From: JBBRTJ01 sp038244535
Lineage (GTDB): Bacteria > Actinomycetota > Acidimicrobiia > Acidimicrobiales > Ilumatobacteraceae
NCBI GenBank assembly: GCA_038244535.1
Contig: JBBRTJ010000074.1
Span: 1 to 18,707 of the forward strand
Direction of reading: 5' to 3'
Length of the DNA: 18,707 nt
This document shows, piece after piece, positions 14,027-18,707 of this stretch. How positions within the stretch are numbered: position 1 is the first letter of the stretch; each line of letters begins with the position of its first letter. The notes below the pieces were generated by a model. It saw only the letters and a list, made by a program, of their open reading frames with translations. It was not told the DNA's origin and did no database searches. The position numbers were made by a program, and so were the translations under genes.

Positions 14027-14956
14027 ATGGCGTACACGCGCGGGCTCCACGAGCTCTCCGACGGGGTCTTCGCCTACCTCCAGCCAGATGGCGGCTGGGG
14101 TTGGAGCAACGCGGGCCTTGTGGTGGGTGACGGCTCGTCGCTCCTCGTCGACACCCTGTTCGACCTGTCGCTCACCGGCGAGATGCTCGAGGCCATGGCC
14201 ACCCACACCCGCCCGGCGCCCATCGCCACCGTCGTGAACACCCATGCCAACGGCGATCACTGCTACGGCAACCAGCTCGTGGTCGGGGCCGAGATCGTGG
14301 CGTCGACTGCCGCGGCGGAGGAGATGAGCGAGCTGCCCCCTTCGCTCCTCGCATCGTTGAGCGGGGCCGACGGCGATCTCGGCGTAGTGTTCCGCCGGTT
14401 CTTCGGCGCGTTCGACTTCGACGGCATCACCTTGACGCTGCCGACGCGCACCTTCGACGGCCGGCTCGCCCTCGACGTGGCTGGTCGCCCGGTCGAGCTG
14501 ATCGAGGTGGGTCCGGCGCACACCAGGGGCGACGTCGTGGTCCACCTGCCCGACGACGGCGTGGTGTTCACGGGCGACATCCTGTTCGTCGGGGGAACTC
14601 CCATTGTCTGGGCCGGTCCGCTGTCCAACTGGGTCGCAGCCTGCGACGTCCTGCTCGGCCTGGGGGCCGAGGTGGTCGTGCCGGGGCACGGTCCGGTCAC
14701 CGACGACGCCGGCATCATCGCGGTGCGCGACTACCTGAACTGGGTCGAGCACGAGGCCGCCCTCCGCTACGCCGCCGGCATGACGGCGTGGGAGGCCGCT
14801 CGCGACATCGCGTTGGGGCCGTACGGTTCGTGGGGTGAGGCCGGTCGGCTGGCCGTCAACGTCGAGGCGGCCTACCGCAGCCTCGAACCCGGGTACCAAG
14901 GAGCGGGCATCGTCGAGCTGTTCGGCCGGATGGCCGAACTGGAGGGGGCAAGGTGA
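14027..14956 (+). CDS. MBL-fold (metallo-beta-lactamase superfamily) hydrolase
   Basis: 309-aa soluble protein of the metallo-beta-lactamase fold. The metal-binding motif is NTHANGDHCYGN (71-82), where the HxHxDH second histidine is asparagine; further ligands are in GPAHTRGDVVV, FTGDILFVGG and VVPGHGPVT. The HANGDH form is known in a subset of the superfamily and is usually compatible with hydrolase activity, but it may alter metal content. The substrate (thioester, lactone, sulfur or phosphodiester) cannot be told. The C-terminus (about 230-309) is a helical extension. It begins the operon with polyphosphate glucokinase, whose GTG start overlaps its stop by 4 bp, and lycopene cyclase. The start ATG at 14027 follows the dyad 13996-14015. 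Confidence 0.9.
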   Translation: MAYTRGLHELSDGVFAYLQPDGGWGWSNAGLVVGDGSSLLVDTLFDLSLTGEMLEAMATHTRPAPIATVVNTHANGDHCYGNQLVVGAEIVASTAAAEEMSELPPSLLASLSGADGDLGVVFRRFFGAFDFDGITLTLPTRTFDGRLALDVAGRPVELIEVGPAHTRGDVVVHLPDDGVVFTGDILFVGGTPIVWAGPLSNWVAACDVLLGLGAEVVVPGHGPVTDDAGIIAVRDYLNWVEHEAALRYAAGMTAWEAARDIALGPYGSWGEAGRLAVNVEAAYRSLEPGYQGAGIVELFGRMAELEGAR

Positions 14957-15696
14957 GCGACATCCGACTCGGCGTCGACATTGGCGGCACGGGCATCAAG
15001 GGTGCCCCCGTCGACGTCACCCGAGGCCAGTTGACCGCTGAGCGCGCCCGCATCGACACCCCTTCCATGTCCACGCCTGACAACGTGCTCGACATCGTGA
15101 AGCGAATCGTGTCTCGTCACGAGTGGCACGGACCGGTTGGCGTCACCTTCCCGGGGGTCGTGCTGCACGGCGTCGTGCAGACCGCGGCCAACATGGACAA
15201 GGAGTGGCAGGGGTTCGACGCCGACGCGTTCTTCACCGATGCGCTCGGGATGTCGGTCACCGTGATGAACGACGCCGATGCCGCCGGTGTGGCCGAGATG
15301 CGCTACGGCGCGGGGGTCGGGCACCGCGGCGTCGTGGTGATGGTGACGCTGGGGACGGGCATCGGCAGTGCGCTCTTCATGGATGGCGTGCTCGTGCCCA
15401 ACACCGAGTTCGGCCACATGGAGGTGAATGGCAAGGACGCCGAACGGCAGGCGTCGGGACGGGCTCGCGAGCGCGAGAAGCTCTCCTGGAGGGAGTACTC
15501 GAAGCGGATCGAGGAGTACCTGCGCCGCCTCGACGCGCTCCTGTGGCCGGAGCTGATCATCGTCGGTGGAGGAGTCAGCAAGGAGTCAGCGAAGTGGCTC
15601 GGCTACCTCAAGGTGCGGGCCCCGATCGCCATCGCCGTGCACCAGAACCTCGCGGGGATCATCGGGGCTGCCGCCCTGGCGGGCACGACCCGATAG
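14953..15696 (+). CDS. ppgK: Polyphosphate glucokinase
   Basis: 247-aa ROK-family sugar kinase. The phosphate loop is DIGGTGIKG (9-17), the catalytic aspartate lies in VMNDADAAGVAEMRYGAG, and LGTGIGSALF with LVPNTEFGHMEVNGKDAE and the EYLRRLDALLWPELIIVGGG tail match actinobacterial polyphosphate glucokinase closely. The enzyme (known) makes glucose 6-phosphate using polyphosphate, often also ATP, as phosphate donor. The GTG start overlaps the MBL stop by 4 bp (GTGA) and is preceded by a strong GGAGGGG ribosome-binding site, so translation is probably coupled. Two bases separate its stop from the start of lycopene cyclase. The length is typical. I infer a cytosolic role in glucose entry to metabolism, tied to polyphosphate stores. 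Confidence 0.95.
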   Translation: MSDIRLGVDIGGTGIKGAPVDVTRGQLTAERARIDTPSMSTPDNVLDIVKRIVSRHEWHGPVGVTFPGVVLHGVVQTAANMDKEWQGFDADAFFTDALGMSVTVMNDADAAGVAEMRYGAGVGHRGVVVMVTLGTGIGSALFMDGVLVPNTEFGHMEVNGKDAERQASGRAREREKLSWREYSKRIEEYLRRLDALLWPELIIVGGGVSKESAKWLGYLKVRAPIAIAVHQNLAGIIGAAALAGTTR

Positions 15697-15698
15697 CC

Positions 15699-16925
15699 GT
15701 GCGCTTCGACGTCGCCGTCGTCGGCGCGGGGCCGGCCGGATCGGCCGCAGTCGCGGCCCTGAGCCGGCGAGGCCTGTCGGTGGTCCACGTCGCCCCTGAT
15801 CACGAGCGACCGTGGGCGGCGACCTACGGCGCCTGGGTCGACGAGCTCGATCACCTCCCGGTGTCGTACGGCCTCGCGCCAGTTGCGGTCATCAAGCACT
15901 CGTGGCCGTCGGTCATGGTGGTGGGCCGCGAGGTGCACCACCTCGACCGCCCGTATGCGCTGCTCGACGCAGCGGCCCTGCGCGACGGGCTCCGCTCGAC
16001 GGCTACCGGGGCCGGAGCGCTGCGGGTCGACGGAGCCGTTGCCGGGGCCAACCACGACCGCTGGCGATCGACGTTGGTCCTCGGCGACGGCCGGGTCGTC
16101 GACGCCCGCCTCATCATCGACGCGTCGGGCGGCGAGCCGGTGCTCGTCGAGCGGCCCGAGCGACCGATGCCGGCTTGGCAGGTCGCGCACGGCCTCGTCG
16201 CCCGCTGCTCGGCTCCGCCGATCCCACCCGGATCAGCGGTCCTCATGGACTGGTCGTGGCCGTCGGGCGCGCCGCAGCCAAGCGCGGCGACCTTCCTCTA
16301 CGGCTTCGATCTAGGTGATGGCACCTGGTTCGTCGAGGAGACCTCGTTGGCCCGCCGGCCCGCCCTCTCGCCGGTCGAGGCCGAGTCAGCGCTGCGGTCC
16401 CGGCTGGTGGCCCAGGGGGTCGAGGTGGTCGAGGTCATCGCCGAGGAGCGGGTGCGCATCCCGATGGGCGGGGCCCTGGCCTACCGGACGCAGCGCGAGG
16501 TGGGCTTCGGTGCGGCGGCCGGGATGATCCATCCCGCCACGGGGTACTCGGTGGCGGCCAGCCTTCGTGTGGCCCCGGGCTTGGCCGCCGAGCTGGCCGA
16601 TGCCATCCAGGTGCGCCGCACCACCCCCGCATCGCTGTCTGAGCTGGCCTGGTCGGCGGTGTGGCCCTCAGCGCGGCGTCGCACCAATGCGCTGCAGCGC
16701 TACGGGCTCGACGTCGTCGCCCGCCTCGACCGCAGCGAGCTCCAGTGCTTCTTCGATGCCTTCTTCAACCAGCCGGCTGAGCTGTGGTCCGGCTACCTGT
16801 CCGGTGAGCTGGCGCCCGCCGGCGTGGCGTCGCTCATGGGGGCGGTGTTCGCGTCGGTCCCAGTTGGGCTGCGCTCGAAGTTGGCATCGGGCAACCCCTT
16901 GCCCGCGCTGCGCGACCTGCGCTGA
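15699..16925 (+). CDS. crtL: Lycopene cyclase, FAD-dependent CrtL type
   Basis: 408-aa flavoprotein that starts at a GTG two bases after the ppgK stop. The N-terminus is FDVAVVGAGPAGSAAVAALS (FAD motif GAGPAG 9-14), followed by YGAWVDELDHL, as in plant and cyanobacterial-type cyclases. GMIHPATGYSVAASLRVAPG and the C-terminal FFDAFFNQPAELWSGYLSGE are hallmarks of CrtL-type cyclases. The enzyme (known) closes the ends of linear lycopene to beta- or epsilon-rings without net redox change. No other carotenoid gene lies in the window, so the rest of the pathway must be elsewhere. The last 133 bp overlap the 3' end of the convergent SURF1 gene. No ribosome-binding site is seen; translation is probably coupled to ppgK. 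Confidence 0.9.
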   Translation: MRFDVAVVGAGPAGSAAVAALSRRGLSVVHVAPDHERPWAATYGAWVDELDHLPVSYGLAPVAVIKHSWPSVMVVGREVHHLDRPYALLDAAALRDGLRSTATGAGALRVDGAVAGANHDRWRSTLVLGDGRVVDARLIIDASGGEPVLVERPERPMPAWQVAHGLVARCSAPPIPPGSAVLMDWSWPSGAPQPSAATFLYGFDLGDGTWFVEETSLARRPALSPVEAESALRSRLVAQGVEVVEVIAEERVRIPMGGALAYRTQREVGFGAAAGMIHPATGYSVAASLRVAPGLAAELADAIQVRRTTPASLSELAWSAVWPSARRRTNALQRYGLDVVARLDRSELQCFFDAFFNQPAELWSGYLSGELAPAGVASLMGAVFASVPVGLRSKLASGNPLPALRDLR

Positions 16926-17683
16926 TCGCGGCTGCGCTCACCGCCAGGGGTGCGCGCCGTCTTGCGGGCCAGGGCCATCAGGCCGAGCACGGCGAGCGCT
17001 GAGAACAGGAACCACTGGACGGCGTAGGCAAGGTGGGGACCGTCGTCGAGCTCGGGCAGGGGGATGGCCGTCGGCACTCCTCCCGAGACCGCCGGCTCCT
17101 GACCCGTCAGCTCGATGTACATCGGCTCGAGCTGCTGAGGTGTCTGCTGCTGGATGCGGGCGATGTCAACACGAGCCACCGCGGCCAGGGTGCCTTCGGT
17201 GGGATCACGGGGTCCGAGGGCGCCTCGGGTCTGGGTGGGGCGGAGGCGCCCGACGACGGTGACGGTGCCGGAGGCGGGCAGGGGAGGGGCGTTCTCCTGG
17301 GCCAGGGGCAAGAAGCCCCGGTTCACGAGCAGTGCGTGTCCGTCACCGAGGTCGAGCGGCGTGACGACGTGGAAGCCGGGCAGGCTGTCTTGCGATCGGT
17401 TGCGCACCAGCACCTGACGCGCGACGTCGTAGGTCCCGGTTGCCGTGACCGCCCGCCACTCGTACGCGGCGGTGGCGTCGAGCGCCGTGGCTGGTGGAAG
17501 CACCGAGGCCAGCGGGCCTTCGACGCTGGCCTGGGCAGAGGTGATCGCCGCGTTGGTGTGCTGGCGCTCGTGCAGGCGGCGCAGCTGCCAGAAGCCGAGG
17601 TTGATCATCAGCACCACCAGCGACAGCACCACGATCGTGAGCACGATCCAGCGGGGCTTGCGCAGGAACCCGTACCCGTTCAC
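16793..17683 (-). CDS. SURF1-family cytochrome oxidase assembly protein
   Basis: 296-aa membrane protein with two transmembrane helices, residues about 12-30 (WIVLTIVVLSLVVLMINLG) and 219-239 (AYAVQWFLFSALAVLGLM). Between them is the SURF1 domain, with GFWQLRRL after the first helix, VLVRNRSQDSLPGFHVVTPL, and ALLVNRGFLPL. SURF1 proteins (known) help assemble haem a into aa3-type cytochrome c oxidase. Residues 240-296 are a charged, low-complexity tail, much of it antisense to the lycopene cyclase 3' end. The start is GTG at 17683, eight bases after a TACGGT -10 element. It lies downstream of the PhyH gene on the same strand. No oxidase subunit genes are nearby. Confidence 0.9.
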   Translation of the reverse strand: MNGYGFLRKPRWIVLTIVVLSLVVLMINLGFWQLRRLHERQHTNAAITSAQASVEGPLASVLPPATALDATAAYEWRAVTATGTYDVARQVLVRNRSQDSLPGFHVVTPLDLGDGHALLVNRGFLPLAQENAPPLPASGTVTVVGRLRPTQTRGALGPRDPTEGTLAAVARVDIARIQQQTPQQLEPMYIELTGQEPAVSGGVPTAIPLPELDDGPHLAYAVQWFLFSALAVLGLMALARKTARTPGGERSRDQRRSRSAGKGLPDANFERSPTGTDANTAPMSDATPAGASSPDR

Positions 17684-17691
17684 GGGGCTCG

Positions 17692-17697
17692 ACCGTA
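17692..17697 (-). promoter_or_regulatory. -10 element (TACGGT) of the SURF1 gene, predicted leaderless
   Basis: On the minus strand TACGGT is followed by 8 nt (CGAGCCCC) and the GTG at 17683. Hexamer and spacing are identical to the MoxR promoter at 4053. It lies in the 50-bp gap after the PhyH gene. Confidence 0.45.
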
Positions 17698-17733
17698 CCG
17701 GCGCCGGCCGGGGTCCCGGGTGTCAGCGACCGC

Positions 17734-18543
17734 TCAGCGGTCCGCCTCCCAGAGCATCGACGAGCTGGTGGCACCGAGGAGTCGATCGGCGGCGGTGCGC
17801 CGCTCGATGTGGCCGATGTGCCCGCGGTAGGTCCCGAACCCGCACAGCTCTTGCAGGCGGGGCGAGAAGCCACGCAGTAGATCGAGCGGGATGCCGAGCT
17901 GCTGGTTCTCCTGCGGGCGGATGAAGCCGGCGCAGTAGTTGAGGGCGATGCCGACGCGTCGGTCGGCCGTGGTGTTGGCGCCACCGCCGTGCCACAGCGA
18001 GCCCACCCACACCAGCACGCTTCCGAGGGGCATCTCGGCCGGGACCGAGTCGTAGGGCTGTCCGTAGACCGGCGACTCGGGCGCTCGATGGGACGTCGGG
18101 ATGATGCGGGTCGCGCCGTTGGCCTCGGTGAAGTCGGTCAGGGCCCACATGGTGTTGCAGATCACCGGGTCGTGCGGCTTGGGGAGCGGGATCACTTGGT
18201 CGTCGGCGTGGATGGGCTGGGCGGTCTCGCCGGGGCCGATCGAGATCGACGAGGCCGACGACACGAGGCACTGTGGGTCGAGGACGCCGTCGACCACGGC
18301 GAGGACCTCGGGGTGGACGGCCATGGCTTCGAAGAGCGGGCCGTGGGCGAGGAGGTTGTAGACCCGCCATGTCGAACGGCCCTCGAAGCCATTGGTGCCA
18401 GGGCCGCTGCCAAAGGTGCGCTCAAGGTCGACCAGCTCGGCTCGGACCTGGGCGGCCCAGGCAGCACCGAAGACATCGGGCACGATCGTGTACCCCTCGG
18501 CTTCGATCCGGGCGAGGTGAGCGTCGAGCGCGGGACCATCCAC
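17734..18543 (-). CDS. Phytanoyl-CoA dioxygenase (PhyH) family protein
   Basis: 269-aa soluble protein of the Fe(II)/2-oxoglutarate-dependent PhyH family. The iron ligands are visible: His112 and Asp114 in IHADDQ, and distal His185 in LWHGGGANT, with Arg196 (RRVGIALNY) placed to bind 2-oxoglutarate. The N-terminus HLARIEAEGYTIVPDVFG is the usual PhyH start. Members (known) hydroxylate or epoxidise many small molecules, including fatty acyl and secondary-metabolite substrates; the substrate here is unknown. GTG start at 18543, seven bases after a TACCGT -10 element that shares its TA with the divergent phosphotransferase promoter. The next gene on this strand is SURF1, 50 bp downstream, with its own promoter. 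Confidence 0.9.
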   Translation of the reverse strand: MDGPALDAHLARIEAEGYTIVPDVFGAAWAAQVRAELVDLERTFGSGPGTNGFEGRSTWRVYNLLAHGPLFEAMAVHPEVLAVVDGVLDPQCLVSSASSISIGPGETAQPIHADDQVIPLPKPHDPVICNTMWALTDFTEANGATRIIPTSHRAPESPVYGQPYDSVPAEMPLGSVLVWVGSLWHGGGANTTADRRVGIALNYCAGFIRPQENQQLGIPLDLLRGFSPRLQELCGFGTYRGHIGHIERRTAADRLLGATSSSMLWEADR

Positions 18544-18550
18544 GAGCTGG

Positions 18551-18556
18551 ACGGTA
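18551..18556 (-). promoter_or_regulatory. -10 element (TACCGT) of the PhyH gene, sharing its TA with the divergent promoter
   Basis: On the minus strand TACCGT is followed by 7 nt (CCAGCTC) and the GTG at 18543. Its TA base pairs (18555-18556) are also those of TAGCGT on the plus strand. Confidence 0.45.
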
Positions 18557-18560
18557 GCGT
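18555..18560 (+). promoter_or_regulatory. -10 element (TAGCGT) of the phosphotransferase-like gene, predicted leaderless
   Basis: TAGCGT is followed by 9 nt (gccgctccg) and the ATG at 18570. It overlaps the PhyH -10 by two bases, so the two promoters probably cannot be opened independently. Confidence 0.45.
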
Positions 18561-18569
18561 GCCGCTCCG

Positions 18570-18707
18570 ATGCGACCCGAGGACGTGACCCCCGCCTGGC
18601 TGTCCGACGTGTTGGGGGTCACGGTCGTCGGGGCCACCCCCGAACGGGTCGGCCCCGGGCAGGGCGGCATTTGCCAACGGTACACGCTGTCGGTAGCGTC
18701 CGAGCCC
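18570..18707 (+). CDS. N-terminus of a phosphotransferase-like (APH/ecdysteroid-kinase-type) protein, cut by window edge
   Basis: The plus-strand frame from the ATG at 18570 is open to the last base and gives 46 residues, MRPEDVTPAWLSDVLGVTVV and then RVGPGQGGICQRYTLSVASE. The first part resembles the short helix that opens actinobacterial phosphotransferase proteins (PEDLTPEWL-type), and GPGQGGICQRYTL is placed where a nucleotide-binding glycine loop of the aminoglycoside phosphotransferase/ecdysteroid kinase fold is expected. The catalytic HxD and metal-binding motifs lie beyond the window, so activity and substrate are unknown. It is divergent from the PhyH gene, 26 bp between starts, with overlapping promoters; the pair may be co-regulated. 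Confidence 0.6.
   Translation, partial: MRPEDVTPAWLSDVLGVTVVGATPERVGPGQGGICQRYTLSVASEP

Noticed and set aside
13946..14899. Upstream in-frame extension of the WS/DGAT frame.
   Set aside because: This part is antisense to the MBL gene, has the composition of a shadow frame, and the family N-terminus begins at the TTG at 13945.
1..18707. Mobile element, prophage or CRISPR content.
   Set aside because: No transposase, integrase, phage or cas gene, no direct-repeat array and no tRNA attachment site was seen; composition is even and genes look chromosomal.

Overview
The window is one gene-dense stretch of a high-GC actinobacterial chromosome, probably class Acidimicrobiia. That placement is an inference from gene content: polyphosphate glucokinase, WS/DGAT acyltransferase, a CrtL-type lycopene cyclase, a CoxD/CoxE-like pair and MurJ without a pseudokinase tail. 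There are 20 protein genes, two of them cut by the window edges. I see no tRNA, rRNA, CRISPR array, insertion sequence or phage gene, and no gene-free stretch reaches 300 bp; the longest is 6388-6586.

Layout. 1-2738 (minus): murJ, a small PH-like hypothetical and partial pspA, all envelope-related. 2755-6387 (plus): proA, then a MoxR ATPase and its VWA partner. 6587-8848: a Crp/Fnr regulator (minus), a divergent 53-aa peptide gene (plus) carrying an exact DTEGHR repeat, and a GAF-subtilase protease (minus) that converges on the peptide gene. 8957-12434 (plus): histidine phosphatase, SDR dehydrogenase, GMC oxidoreductase and a lone cyclic-nucleotide-binding domain. 12455-13945 (minus): WS/DGAT. 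14027-16925 (plus): a tight operon of an MBL-fold hydrolase, polyphosphate glucokinase and lycopene cyclase. 16793-18543 (minus): SURF1, overlapping the cyclase tail, and a PhyH-type dioxygenase. 18570-end (plus): start of a phosphotransferase-like gene.

Two things stand out. First, the regulator / repeat peptide / GAF-protease cluster at 6587-8848 could be an undescribed peptide-protease system: the peptide repeat is identical in protein while four of its six codons differ synonymously, and a 58-nt hairpin separates peptide and protease genes. Second, ten genes have a TAnnnT -10 element ending only 6-9 nt before the start codon, the signature of leaderless mRNAs; at 18551-18560 two divergent -10 elements share the same TA step. 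Several perfect inverted repeats lie in the divergent intergenic regions and are candidate operators.

All functions are read from protein motifs and gene order; no database search was possible.
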